Shown here: piece after piece, positions 53,139-64,000 of the stretch
Numbering within the stretch: position 1 is the stretch's first letter
Layout: every line of letters begins with the position of its first letter
Assembly: GCA_948146395.1 (NCBI GenBank)
Contig: OX411545.1
Location: 22,523,526-22,587,525, forward strand
Origin: Fragum whitleyi
Taxonomy: Eukaryota; Mollusca; Bivalvia; Cardiida; Cardiidae
Reading direction: 5' to 3'
Length of the DNA stretch: 64,000 nt
The notes under the pieces: model-generated
Database searches by the model: none
What the model saw: the letters and a program-made list of their open reading frames with translations, nothing else
Told to the model about the DNA's origin: nothing
Position numbers and translations under genes: made by a program

Positions 53139-55274
53139 ATGAAGAGCACATCGATAAATTTGTGGGCTGTCGGACTTTCGCTAATTTTATCATATACTGT
53201 TGGAGGAACTTTTTCGAATTACAGCGAGGTGCCAAAGTCGAGTTGGGGTTCGACAATTCATGTTAGTGAAATTCAAGGATTGTTTAAATCTCTAACCCGT
53301 ATGTTTGTTGAGAGAACGATATCGAATCTTACGTTTGTGCCTGACGTTCAACAAATTTGTTTAGGTGATGTTCAGTGGATAGTCGAGGGGATTCTAAAAG
53401 GAGGAAGAAATTCTTTCGCTTTCCTAGATGCAGAATTTAAAAACGAAGGTCGTATTCTTACAGAAAATATATTCTATTGGACGGGAGGTTATTCTGAATG
53501 CGTTTCAATAGAACTCCAAAATTCCTTCACAAATAAAACTCTATATGGGGCTTACTTCTCGGCTCTGCTGGTACAGGGGGTGGTACCGAACATAACAGCC
53601 CAATACGTGCTCGGTGTTTGTTTACCAAACACTTGTAACGAATCTGACACAAAAAACTTGCTTAGATGGACATTTTCAAAAGCAGTGGTGAATAACGTCT
53701 TCGTGACTAGCGTGTATGACGTCACTAAACCAGTGCCAATGACTCCAGGGGCTATTTCAGCTATTACAGTCTTGCTTGTTCTTCTAGTTATCGTTGCCAT
53801 AGGAACAAGTTTGGACGTTTATCAGGACATCTACAGACAAACTAACCAAAAACAACAGGCAAAAGATGATATAGAACTTGGAGAGAATAGAACTGCAGAC
53901 ACTGACGAGAATATGCCGTTACTTAGTGCGAGTATAAAGTATAATCCAGGGTTACGTATTGTTACGGCATTTTCTGTGGTGAAAAATACTAAGAATCTTT
54001 TTTATAACTCTACAAGTAAAATGCGTTTTGCTTGTCTAAATGGTCTACGGGTCCTTACTGATATTTGGATTATACTAGGTCATACCTACTTAAGCAGCGG
54101 AGGGAGTATAAGTAATTACAATCACGCTGTATCCACGTTATTAAAGAGATGGACATTTCAGCCCATTTTCAACGGAATGTTTTCTACAGATACGTTTCTC
54201 TTTTTGAGTGGATTTCTTGTTTGTATTCAGGGTTTAGTTGTGATGAGATCAAATGGTCGTATCAACTGGGTTCACTTTCTTCTCCATAGGTTATGGCGAA
54301 TTCTACCATTATACGCGTTCATTATATTTCTATATACCACGTTAATGCCATTTTTGGTCCATGGTCCATTTACATGGGTTATAACGGGTCATGAACAATC
54401 TGATCTAATCAAACAATCTAACTGTTATAAACATTGGTGGTCTAACTTACTATTCATTAACAACTTATATCCAAATTGTGGGAAGGAATCGGATGCTTGT
54501 ATGCCTTGGACTTGGTATTTAGCCGTCGACTTTCAATGTTATCTCTTCATAGCACCCCCAGTTATTCTTTTATTACACAAGATGAAGGTTGCAGGTATTA
54601 TTTATTCTTTATTTTTAATTATTGTGTGTGTTTGTATTCGAGGTGGTTTAGCTGTGTACTATGATATGAATATTTATGGACAGCCTACAAAACATTTAGA
54701 TGATTCATGGTTAGAGGATAGATGGTATTCTTTAGATTATTTTCCCTTCACCAGATGGTCGTCTTATGTTGTAGGTATGATCACTGGTTTTATCCTGGTA
54801 CAAGGACAGTTCAATGTGAAAGTTAATAAGATGCTTCGTGTTACAGGATGGATTGGTTCCTCCGTATGTGCATTGCTCGTTATTTATGGCTATTACATAC
54901 ATAACTCCATTTTAAGCGGGGAAACAAACCTATCAGTTTGGCTATTTGTCTCTGCTTCACATTCATTATTTTCTCTAAGTATATCTTGGATTGTCGTGTC
55001 TTGTGTTTCCGGCCATTGCGGTTTAATAAACAACATCCTTTCGTGGAGGGTATTCACCACCTTATCACGTCTTACTTACGCTGCGTATCTGATACACCCT
55101 ATCATTTTGATAGGATTCAATCAAAACCGAGCGTCTAACTTCAGTTTCATGGATTCTCTTCTACTGTATATATTCCTTGGTACACTATTCGTAACGTATG
55201 TGTTTTCTTATATTGTTTATGTAGCTGTAGAATTGCCAGTGGCCAATCTCCGGAAAATAATTCCAGAAATATAG
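53139..55274 (+). CDS. nrf-6: NRF-6-type (nose resistant to fluoxetine) membrane acyltransferase
   Basis: One open exon of 711 codons. Residues 1-24 form a signal peptide (WAVGLSLILSYTVGG). Residues ~61-175 form the extracellular NRF domain with conserved Cys at 74, 121, 161 and 166 (QQICLGD, YSECVSI, GVCLPNTC). A first membrane segment is near 206-222, then a short charged loop. Residues ~296-700 are an acyltransferase-3 domain with about ten hydrophobic helices: CLNGLRVLTDIWIILGHTY (His315 is the family-conserved His), FSTDTFLFLSGF, RLWRILPLYAF, CMPWTWYLAVDFQ and AAYLIHPI near the end. The C. elegans family takes up or moves lipids and drugs across epithelia; the substrate here is unknown. 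The ATG at 53139 has A at -3. An upstream ATG joined by splicing would add eight residues. Length is normal for the family. Confidence 0.93.
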   Translation: MKSTSINLWAVGLSLILSYTVGGTFSNYSEVPKSSWGSTIHVSEIQGLFKSLTRMFVERTISNLTFVPDVQQICLGDVQWIVEGILKGGRNSFAFLDAEFKNEGRILTENIFYWTGGYSECVSIELQNSFTNKTLYGAYFSALLVQGVVPNITAQYVLGVCLPNTCNESDTKNLLRWTFSKAVVNNVFVTSVYDVTKPVPMTPGAISAITVLLVLLVIVAIGTSLDVYQDIYRQTNQKQQAKDDIELGENRTADTDENMPLLSASIKYNPGLRIVTAFSVVKNTKNLFYNSTSKMRFACLNGLRVLTDIWIILGHTYLSSGGSISNYNHAVSTLLKRWTFQPIFNGMFSTDTFLFLSGFLVCIQGLVVMRSNGRINWVHFLLHRLWRILPLYAFIIFLYTTLMPFLVHGPFTWVITGHEQSDLIKQSNCYKHWWSNLLFINNLYPNCGKESDACMPWTWYLAVDFQCYLFIAPPVILLLHKMKVAGIIYSLFLIIVCVCIRGGLAVYYDMNIYGQPTKHLDDSWLEDRWYSLDYFPFTRWSSYVVGMITGFILVQGQFNVKVNKMLRVTGWIGSSVCALLVIYGYYIHNSILSGETNLSVWLFVSASHSLFSLSISWIVVSCVSGHCGLINNILSWRVFTTLSRLTYAAYLIHPIILIGFNQNRASNFSFMDSLLLYIFLGTLFVTYVFSYIVYVAVELPVANLRKIIPEI

Positions 55275-55499
55275 CCAGACGGCAAACTACGTGACCAAGT
55301 TACCATCCTTTCACTACAAAACCACAGACGCTATTATTTATCGGCGGTTAAATTGTTAAACCTCGAAACTACTCTTTACCCAAGCTGTAGCTATGAAGAA
55401 TTGAGCCAACTATATGAACAATTCAACTTGACCCATTTCTACACAATTCAGATTTTTGACTCTCCCTACGAAAACAGCCGTTCTGAAAACAGTTTGGAA

Positions 55500-55505
55500 A
55501 ATAAA
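55500..55505 (+). terminator. Candidate poly(A) signal AATAAA
   Basis: First AATAAA downstream of the acyltransferase stop (225 nt), followed by T-rich sequence. Assigned on position only. Confidence 0.5.
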
Positions 55506-55509
55506 GAAA

Positions 55510-56650
55510 TTGCTTGCTGCCTACTATATCCCCAATGTCCGTACTGTTTTCTTTCCAAAAAGCCACAATTCTTGTTTCTTTTAAAATTACCATATACTCA
55601 ATTTTCGTATATTTTCAAAAAATGTGCAGTTTGACTTTGTAGTCTGGTAATGCATTCAATGACTTTTATTTCCACTGAGTCGGTAATTTAGCCTACAACA
55701 AAGAGATAACGGCCAATGAGAATAAAAGCTATTTCAGTCAAAGCGCTGAAAGCGGTGGATGTGGACATTTCTGGTGGCATTGTGGTGAAAATAAAACGAG
55801 ACGAAGAAGGAAACCGTCCATATAAATACATGTATAAGATAAAAGTAAAATGTTTATACCCATACGAACATACCTTTGGTTATAGATTCATAGACGGTGA
55901 AAAAACTAAGGGTATATAGCAGGGTAATGCAAATATATCATTTGCTTCTATTTGTCTCGCAGATTACTTAAATACCAAATCACATATAGACTGCAGTAAT
56001 GTTTAAACACTGCCTGTTGTCTCTCAGTCAGCGGGTACAAGTTCAGCCTCCTAATAGGCGAATCACCGCCTTGTCTATAAATAGCATTCTTGCGCGAAAG
56101 GAAGAAAGAAAAAAAAAACCGCATGGTAAAGGGTTGGCAACTGATTTCGCATTAAGATGTGTCTTCAAATTCTATAGAATTCTTGCATAATGTCATTTAT
56201 AAAATGCACATTTGTGGTGCGGAGGTAAGTCTTGTAAAAAAGACAATTGAACCCAAGTTGGTACTACTTTTGAAAAGCTATTAAGACCGTATGTTAGTGG
56301 AGCTGACGATCAGTCATGTCAATGATTTCAATTCATCGTGTTTTAATTAGTCTTAAACGGTAGAGTTTTGTACGAGAGGTTTTCTTGGTTGAGCCATTCG
56401 ATGGCTAAATACAATATTGTCGTAAGTGTTTCTATGTTTAATACTATCTTTAGTGATTCTATGTATACAGCTTATTACATTAATATAGGCTCTAACGGGA
56501 TCGATGAGAAAGACCTTCATATTGTAATCGATTAATTCTTCACTTTTCTAAAATTGCGATTGTCACTCTTTGTATATATATGTACTTTATCATATTTTTC
56601 ACCTTAAGTCATTTAGTAAACACCACTCTATATGCTATATGGCGAGCTCT
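55510..56650 (+). other. Intergenic sequence, nothing recognised
   Basis: Short open frames only, none resembling a known protein. No shared repeat was seen. Confidence 0.35.
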
Positions 56651-56654
56651 GAAG

Positions 56655-56908
56655 ATATCTGGGCCCGAGGTTATAAAACTTTTGTCAGGCTCAGACTCAA
56701 TTTTCTCAAATTTTAAATTAAAATAAATGTATTAAAATAAAAGATAATATTAATAAGTTGTTATTCATAACAACTTATTAATATAATCTTTTATGTTAGT
56801 ACATTAAAATGAGTAAAAAAAAATAAATTACGGCTCAAATCTCAAATTGAAATTTGAGAAAATATTTAATTGAGTCTGAGAAAAATTTTATAACCTTAGG
56901 CTCAGATC
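56655..56908. mobile_element. Palindromic AT-rich MITE
   Basis: CTGGGCCCGAGGTTATAAAA...CAGGCTCAGACTCAATTTTC on the left pairs with TTGAGTCTGAG...TTTATAACCTTAGGCTCAG on the right. The inner hairpin GATAATATTAATAAGTTGTT / AACAACTTATTAATATAATC is nearly perfect. Confidence 0.75.
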
Positions 56909-57289
56909 TCAGTAAGTATCAAATCACGTATGATCTCGTATTGGAATCGATAAGTCACTGGAAAATGCCAAAACTGGCTTATATCGTATGTTCTAGAAAT
57001 GAATTATTTTCCTGATAGACACTGTATTCCAATACCGGACTGCATAAATGGTCTAGATCTGGCTGCGCATGCAATGCCTGTCATGTGACACATTTTTCAG
57101 TTATGAGTATTTTATAACAAGAGGACCATATATCGCTTACCTTCGTCTCTTTGACTCCTCCCTTAGCAAAATTAAATGCTTTAAAGATCATTATATGACC
57201 ATTACATTTTTCATAGAAAGACATTATTCTATTCCTATGATCTCTGCATAAAGAATCCAGCCTTTTCTAAACAAGTATCATGAAGGGAT

Positions 57290-58445
57290 TCATCCTTTGA
57301 CAAGACAAACTCACTGAAAGAATCAGAAAATAATCCATAGAGTGGATAAAGAGAATAAAGGCCCTTTTCCTGTATTTTCTAATAGGACAATACATTTTTC
57401 AACAGGTATGATCCTTTTGGCTAGATATACATTCTCACCAAATTTTAAGGAGATTGTACCTGAATTGTGGCTCCTAGAGTGTAAACAAGAAAATTGTCAT
57501 AAATGCACCATTTTCCTGTGATATTAAACGCACATTTCCCAATTCCAAAAGGGTTAACCCTTGTGACCCGACAGACAAATTGACAAAGTTTCACAAAGAG
57601 TGGGCCACATTGTGGTCTCTAGAATGTATACAAGAAAATCTGGACCAAGCCCCTATTACTAGTGATATGGAGGTCTCTTCCCATTTTCAATAGGATTCAT
57701 CCCTGTAAACTGACCAATATGCTGACTAAGTTTCATAAAGATTTGGCCACAAACAGCCTCTTGGGTGTAAACAAGAAAATTATCATTAACGCCCCTTTTC
57801 CCATAATATGGCATGGATCCTCCCTTTCTGATAAGGTTCATCCTTGGGACTTAGCCAACATTCTGACCAAGTATCATGAAGATTGTACCATATTTGTGGC
57901 CTCTAGAGTGTAAGCAAAAAATGCAATTGAGGCACCTTTTTCTGTTAAATGGCATGGATCCCTCCAATTTTCAATAGGATTCATCCTTGTGGCCTCTAGA
58001 GCGTAAACAAGAAAAATGTCATTAAGGCCGCTTTCCGATAATATTGCTAGGATCCTTCCCATTTTCAAAAGGGTTCATCCTTGTGACGTGGCAAACATTC
58101 TGGCCAAGTTTCATGAAGATTGGGCAATATTTGTGGCCTCTAGAGCGTAAACAAGATACATGTCATTAAGGCCCCTTTTCCTGTGATATGGCATAGATCC
58201 CTCCAATTTTCAATAGGATTCATCCTTGTGACCTCGAGCGTAAACAAGAAAAATGTCATTAAGGCCGCTTTTCCGATAATATTGCTAGGATCCTTCCCAT
58301 TTTCAAAAGGGTTCATCCTTGTGACGTGGCAAACATTCTGGCCAAGGTTTCATGAAGATTGTGCAATATTTGTGGCCTCTAGAGTGTAAACGCTTGAATT
58401 ATTGACGCCGGACGACAGACGACACACGACGGACATTCACCGATC
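57290..58445 (+). mobile_element. Helentron-like element with tandem core and ACGG-type end
   Basis: Units of variable length contain TTTTCAATAGGATTCATCC, TTGTGGCCTCTAGAG and AAGGCCCCTTTTCC. The unit at 57990-58140 is repeated closely at 58230-58390. The end ACGCCGGACGACAGACGACA resembles the microsatellite end of such elements. Open frames here are repeat artefacts. Confidence 0.6.
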
Positions 58446-58682
58446 CCTAAAGCTCACCTTGAGCACGATGTGTTTAGATGAGCTCAAAAGCTAATACCAT
58501 ATGCTTGCTTAGAAGGCAGATTTTACTCAATGAATACTGCATTGACACATAACGGACTTTTGCTTCTTGTGTACACACGAAGAAAAGCCGTGATGCGGTT
58601 ATATTTGCGCCACAACCGCATTTTAAACGCTTTCTTTCTCTTGCTTTCGGTCTCTCATACACGAACACCCTCTCTATTTATT

Positions 58683-59214
58683 ATATAGGTGTATTTTCAA
58701 AACTGAGCTCTGACCTAGATGTTGAGTCCATTACCATAGGTTTATGAGTAAACCTTAAGATCTAAGACAAGCACTAACTTTCATTTGAAAGGTAATTTAT
58801 TTCTTTATTATGTCTGATTTATCTATTTTGAAAGAATAGCACGGAAATTTAACCGTTAAAAGTAGATTTCACAGCTCACCGCTCAAAATCTACCTATACC
58901 CCCGCATCGGTATAGGTGTATTTTGTAAACTGAGCTCTGACGTAGGCGATGGGTCTATTATCGTAGGTAAATCGGGTATAATCAAAAGGCAAATGATAGA
59001 AATTTAACCTGACACCTTCACTGCAATTATGAAAGTACATGTTTTAGTGAAACTTACGTTTTGAGACATGCAATAACGTTGGTTTACAAGGTAAATTGTT
59101 AACTTCCTAAATCCGCTATTTAAACCTGTTTTATCTATTTCGAACAAATGGCACGAGAATCTAACAGTAAAAAGTTAATTTTACGGCTCACAGCACAAAA
59201 TCTACCTATAAATT
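58683..59214 (+). mobile_element. Two tandem copies of a TATAGGTGTATTTT element
   Basis: Each unit starts TATAGGTGTATTTT...AACTGAGCTCTGAC and ends CACAAAATCTACCTATA or CTCAAAATCTACCTATA. Unit 1 spans ~58686-58902, unit 2 ~58910-59214. TATAGGT/ACCTATA form the terminal inverted repeat. Confidence 0.65.
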
Positions 59215-59335
59215 GGTTTGATTGATTTTATTTGGGTTTTATGCCGCTTTTAACATTATTTCAGTCATATCGCGGCGGCTGAAGAACCTATCAATGGATC
59301 CCTAGTATTTCTCACACCAGGGGCATGTTACGTGA
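59215..59335 (-). mobile_element. SINE 3' part
   Basis: GTTTTATGCCGCTTTTAAC, TTTCAGTCATATCGCGGCGG and AATGGATCCCTAGTATTTC match the reverse complement of the SINE body; the tRNA head is absent. Confidence 0.7.
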
Positions 59336-59819
59336 AAACATTTAAGACGCATTTTTGTTTTACTCAGTTTAGCGACTATGTCCTAGCCAAGTTTTTCTCC
59401 TCCTGCCATAAATCTAATTTGCCAGTTATAAGGTCATATGTTGTCAAGTTACTGTTGGGCTTATCAGGGCAATAAATTTCTTCCTTCCCTGCTCAACACC
59501 AGGTGTATGACAAAGAAGTATTTTAAGGTAATTGAAGTTTTAGGTCTTTGACACAAACACACATCTTCTGAACTAATTGTATATTTAAAGTTACTTTCAA
59601 CATTTTTTTTTTCATTTTTTTTTATCTGTGATGACTGCAGCTCTTTTTAACCCTTTTACTCACAACAAATCTATCAATGACTAATTAAACTGAAAGTTTA
59701 CATAAATAACAAGCTAGAAAAACTTCTTTTGGTGAAAAAAGAAAAAAATGTATCATCACATTTGAATTTGGTGCTTTTTATGTCAAGCATCGATTTCCGA
59801 TGAGGGGACATATTATTTT

Positions 59820-59982
59820 TAGCTCACCTGAGCACAACATGCTCAAGGGCAGCTTTAAGGATCATCATGAGTCCATCATCCATCGTCAACTATCTTAAAT
59901 ACTTCGTCTTCTTCTCCTCCTGAATCACTAGGCCGAATTTCAATGAAACTTTACCAGAATGTTCCTTAGGTGACCTTTTTCA
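59820..59982 (+). repeat. Dispersed repeat beginning TAGCTCACCTGAGCACAACA
   Basis: Same start and CTCCTCCTGAATCACTAGGC unit as 50038-50550; interrupted at ~59983 by the element that follows. Confidence 0.6.
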
Positions 59983-60900
59983 ACTAGAAAGCCATGAATG
60001 GCTTGAGTCGCTCCACAGGCTTGAAATTCTTGTAATAGCCAATAGAAGTTTTGAACAGGTTTTTAGATATTTTGTGGGGTTTTTTGATGTTGAAAATGAT
60101 TTTCAAGATTTACACTATATAACATAGAGAAATGACCTCTGCCCATAAAAGACATATTTTTCATCGGATCACAATACTTTTTGGCTGCAAGATAATGGGT
60201 CACCCAAGGATCATACCAATGATGTTTGATTGATATTCATCAGTTATACACTAAGAAAGTGATTTTCAAAATTTCCACTATATATAGAGAAATGATCGAC
60301 CTACGCCCATAAAATACATATTTTTCATACGATCACAATAATTTTTGTTACACTGATAAAGGGTCATTTAAGGATGATTCCAGTGAAATTTGATTGATAA
60401 CCTTTAATTACATTCTGAGAAAATGATTTTCAATTTTTCCACTATATAACATATAGAGGAATGACCTCCGCCCATTTAATCCATATTTTCCATCCGATCA
60501 CAATGATTTTTTGGTAGGCTGATAAAGGGTCACTCAAGGATCATTCTAATTAAATTTGAGTGATTTCCATCAGTTACATTCTGAGAAAATGATTTTCAAA
60601 GTTTACATTATATAACATATAGAGAAATGACCTTCGCCCATAAAATACAGATTTTTTTATCTGATCACAAAACAGTTTTGGTAGACTGATAAAGGGTCAC
60701 TGAAGAATCATTCCAGTGAAATTTGGTTGATATCCACCATTTAAAGTCTAAGAAAATGATTCTCAAAGTTTCCACTAAATAACATATAGAGAAATGACCT
60801 CCGCCCATAAAATACAAATTTTTCATCTGATTACAATGATTTTTTGTAGACTGATAAAGGGTCACCCAAGGACCATGTATGTATGTAGGGCGTGGCATTT
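59983..60900 (+). mobile_element. Pearl/Helentron-like element, 3'-truncated, inserted in another repeat
   Basis: Starts GAAAGCCATGAATGGCTTG exactly as 14041, with about five ~165-bp units (AGAGAAATGACCTCCGCCC...TTTTTCATCTGATTAC...AAGGGTCACCCAAGGA). The ACGG end is missing. The repeat on each side (59820 and 60900) is of one type, so it sits inside it. Confidence 0.7.
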
Positions 60901-61390
60901 ATCACTTTGGAATCTTTGATCGACATCTCCTCCTGAACCACTCGGCTTATTTCAATGAAACTTTACCAGCAGGTTCCTTGGGTGACCCTTTTCAGAAATT
61001 GTTCGCAAAATTTTGATTGGCCCAAAATATGGGCATGACAGGGTGTGGCTTATTTTGAGCCTAAAATGTTTGAACGACATCTCCTCCTGAACCACTGGGC
61101 CAATTTCAATGAACTTAAGAAAGTTACTTTGGTGACCCTTTTCAAAAATTGTTCGCGAAATTTTGATTGGCCCATAATTATGGGCGTGACAGGGCGAGGC
61201 TTTTTTGAGTCTCCTCAGTAATGAATGGTCTGGCAGGGTCTATTTTCACATTAAATTCTTGGAATTCTCCTCTTCAACAATTAGGCAAATTTGGATGAAA
61301 TTTTGCCAGAAAGTTACTTGGATGACATCCACTGAACCAATAAAGTTCAGATGATCGGTTTAGAGGCATTCAGGCCCTTTTGTTTATTTG
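60900..61390 (+). repeat. Continuation of the GAGCACAACA-type dispersed repeat
   Basis: Three units with CGACATCTCCTCCTGAACCA, TTGGGTGACCCTTTTCA and GATTGGCCCA. Confidence 0.55.
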
Positions 61391-61960
61391 TGTGTATGAC
61401 TGAAAGTTTGTCCCCCAAAGCCTTTAACATTGGCCATAACTTTTGATTGGTTAGGAAAGGAGCCTTCATATTTTACATGTGTAATGCTTGTGACAAGAGC
61501 TTTCTATTTGTACTCTATGTCCGATTGACTTGGAACTTATTACTTTTATTCCTCTCATGATTGTGGAGTTCATTGCACTAACAGTGTAACTCTATCTAGC
61601 TTATTTTTGGAGTTACTGTCCTTTGTTGATTTGCATACTTGGATTTTATCCGGCCAATATCTCTGAAAGTATAATGATCTTGAAACTTACTAGGCTGAGA
61701 GATCAACGGTATTGATGCAAAATGTATTGCATAAGAACCGTAACTCTATGTAGCTTTTTTTAGTTCTTCTCCTTTGGTTTTAACACCTGCATTTTGTTGG
61801 GAGCATATCTCTGATAGAGAATTAACAATGATTGTGAAATATTTAAGGTGGATATACCTCATCAATGGAAAGTACTGTGAACAAGAACTGTAAATCTACC
61901 TAGCTAAGCCTTTGAGTAATTGGCTTTTGTTACTTCTCACCTGATGATCTGTTAATCATT
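61391..61960 (+). repeat. Tandem ~170-bp units (AAGAACCGTAACTCTATG)
   Basis: Units repeat GTAACTCTATCTAGC, TTGGATTTTATCCGGCC / CATTTTGTTGGGAGCAT and ATATCTCTGAAAG / ATATCTCTGATAG. Related to 26570-26830. Confidence 0.5.
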
Positions 61961-62394
61961 TGAACATGATTAACAAATCTGGTTGACACGATGACTCCTG
62001 TATTACGCTCAAACTAAGCCAATTTTCTTTGGGAAAATGACGGCTTGAAAGCCCACTTTCACATATTTAGATATCATGTTACTTGAAATTTGAAAAGTAA
62101 CTTCATGTAAGTTTGTATCAATAAAGAATATGTCTATGTCTATGATAATTGCCGAATCAACTGTAACTCGTAAAGTGTCTTTCAGTTTTAATTTCCAAAA
62201 TTTATCTTCATACAGACAGGTTCCATCCCAATTGGTACTCTAATTCATGTTGTAATCAACAATTGTATCCTTCTGAACTTTTGTTGATGGTGTTGTCAAG
62301 CCAGGCAAACTGTGTCGGGAAGAATCATTATTTTATCCCATACATGTGGCTATATGGTTGTTCTACCAAAAATAGCAAAGAAAGATAAACAAGA

Positions 62395-62625
62395 TGTCTT
62401 TGTGAAACACGAATGCCCCCGGAACAGCATTTTTTTTAAAGTTTAACCTTGACAGATGACATTGACCTTGTCACATGACCTTGACTTTGGTGTAAAGCTT
62501 TGTATGTCAAATACTTTTGGAGAAAAGGCAAAGGTTAAGTTTTCGGACAGACGGACAGACGGACAGACAGACGGACATGAGTAAAACAATATGCCCCCGA
62601 TCTCTCGATACGGGGGCATAAAAAT
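62395..62625 (+). mobile_element. Small dispersed element with CGGACAGA microsatellite
   Basis: GAATGCCCCCGGAACAGC start and CGATACGGGGGCATAAAA end give a short inverted repeat (TGCCCCCG / CGGGGGCA); a (CGGACAGA)n tract lies at 62545-62577. Confidence 0.65.
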
Positions 62626-62863
62626 AAAGGATTTTAATTATTTCAATTTGTATTTATGGATGTTTCTTTTGGAGTTAAGTATATAAAGAACTAGAAAATT
62701 GAATCAATTCTTTAAAAATCATTAGAAAGTATACATTTTATTTTAAATATAATTTCAAATAAAATAAAAAAAATCAGATAAAGTTGAAAAGAATTTTCAT
62801 GTGGGCTACTTCTCATGTTTTATTAAAAAAAAGCTCACAATTCTCTGATAATCATTATCAGAA

Positions 62864-63141
62864 GATTGATTGATTGAATGGAGTTTAACGCCGCTTTCAA
62901 CATTATTTCAGTTATATCGCGGCGGTCGGAGCACCTAACAATGGATTCCTGGTATATCCCTTACCTGTACTACCATTACATCCTTTCCTAGCCTCCGACT
63001 GCTATCTCACATAGGTTTACGATTATCTACCCATTGGTGAGAGACAAACGTCGGAAAGGATATTTGCCGCCACCAGGGATCGAACCCACGACTTCCAGAT
63101 TGGAAGTCTTATGCCTAACCAACTGCGCTATGGTGGCGGCT
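62864..63141 (-). mobile_element. Full-length tRNA-derived SINE, best-preserved copy
   Basis: Read on the minus strand: head TAGCGCAGTTGGTTAGGC (A-box) and GTGGGTTCGATCCCTGG (perfect B-box), ~190-bp body, 3' part GCGATATAACTGAAATAATG, and a TCAATCAATC tail. Flanking ATTATCAGAA (62854-62863 and 63142-63151) is the target-site duplication. The anticodon-like loop lacks T33, so it is not a working tRNA gene. Body and tail look like the RUDI/V-SINE elements of bivalves. Confidence 0.85.
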
Positions 63142-63164
63142 ATTATCAGAAATTTCATTAGTTT

Positions 63165-63383
63165 GGATGGGGTTGAATGCCACTTTAAAAAATCATCTAA
63201 TTTTATTTCGGCAGCTGGAGCACCTAACAATTGATTACTTGAATTTCCCACACAAGCCCCTCCATTCCATTCTTTTCTAGCCCCCAGCTGCTTTCTCACA
63301 TACTTCTATGATTATCAAAACATTGGTGAGAAACTTATAGCCAGAAAGGATGAGTGCGACCATAAGGGATCGAACCCGGATCA
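63165..63383 (-). mobile_element. Second, older copy of the same SINE
   Basis: GGCAGCTGGAGCACCTAACA, GCCCCCAGCTGCTTTCTCAC and AGGGATCGAACCCGGAT (complement of a B-box) follow the order of the first copy, with more changes. The two lie head to tail. Confidence 0.75.
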
Positions 63384-63600
63384 GAAGACTCAAAATGCAA
63401 AAAATTATTTGTGATAGAATATTTCAGTTCAATCTAACAAGCATTGGAGAGACTGCTCTTCGTCAAATTTTCTCATGCAACACTGGTTACTTGCAAGATA
63501 ATATAGAACAACAGTGTGATAAAAGGAGCTGTTGATTCTTTATATATTGGTTATTTTTCCAGCAATGTTAGCCCAATAAGATTTTTTTACTAAACGAGAA
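63384..63600. other. Nothing recognised
   Basis: Short AT-rich stretch between the last SINE and the family-E fragment. Confidence 0.4.
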
Positions 63601-63716
63601 GAATTTATGAATCATATTTTCAAAATAAATACTGACCCACAATAAGTGCATCCAGTGCGTTTAGCACTATGATTCTAATCAAATTACGGTTTTCATTCAG
63701 CATCACAAGGGTTGAT
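63601..63716. mobile_element. Family-E right-end fragment
   Basis: TTTTCAAAATAAATACTGAC, GTGCATCCAGTGCGTTTAG and CATTCAGCATCACAAGGGTT as in 16507-16754 and 8120-8356. Confidence 0.6.
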
Positions 63717-64000
63717 ATTATGTTTAGGAGATAAGGGTTTTTATAAAAATACAGAATAATATTAATGTGTTCAAAAAGATGTAGAATCAGTTTTAAAAAA
63801 TCCCGTAATTTCACAAGTTAACTTTTCCGTAGGTCTATATCAAACCACTTGTAAAGAATAAAATCTGGTTAAATAATATAACTGTCCTCTGTCAGCAGCC
63901 TACCTTACTTATAATTAAGATATATGGCCAGCATCAAGTAACAATTGTTACAGGTCGACAATTCTGATAAAGGAGATAAAGCACAGAAACTGTTTGAGTA
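63717..64000. other. Nothing recognised
   Basis: AT-rich end of the window; no exon or shared repeat. Confidence 0.4.

Noticed and set aside
62864..63141. tRNA gene suggested by good A- and B-boxes
   Set aside because: The anticodon-like loop lacks T33, there is no matching acceptor stem, and a body, tail and target duplication show a SINE.

Overview
This is 64 kb of AT-rich animal DNA with interrupted genes and very many short dispersed repeats. The repeats point to a mollusc, most likely a bivalve. They include tRNA-derived SINEs whose 3' part looks like the RUDI/V-SINE type, ~165-bp tandem-core elements ending in an ACGG microsatellite (as in the bivalve 'pearl'/Helentron elements), and several families of hairpin MITEs. 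The species is not identified.

Region 1 (1-5037): a probable 61-codon coiled-coil exon lies on the minus strand at 72-254. The rest looks intronic or intergenic.

Region 2 (5038-40553, plus strand): fourteen exons can be joined in frame into the C-terminal 1616 residues of a USP53/USP54-type ubiquitin-specific protease. Exons 1-8 carry the USP fold without its N-terminal Cys box, which must lie upstream. Exons 9-14 carry a long disordered tail with SH3, WW, PP1 and degron-like motifs, a helical MIT-like segment (exon 11) and a C-terminal Cys4 motif. A 44-nt exon at 36831-36874 is needed to join exon 12 to the last exon. Skipping it would give a stop after six codons in the last exon.

Region 3 (40554-52600): no gene was recognised. 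It holds hairpin MITEs, a perfect 78-bp inverted duplication, inverted repeat pairs, a tRNA-derived SINE and a doubled CCAAT/E-box module.

Region 4 (52320-55510): an NRF-6-type membrane acyltransferase gene (plus strand, 711 codons in one exon) follows a tandemly duplicated promoter-like unit. Only the proximal unit has a TATA box and a start-codon-plus-splice-donor that fits an upstream coding exon.

Region 5 (55510-64000): repeats only, including Helentron-like tandem cores, tandem terminal-repeat elements and two SINEs. The USP gene (ubiquitin signalling) and the acyltransferase (lipid or xenobiotic transport in epithelia) show no sign of working together; they are neighbours only.
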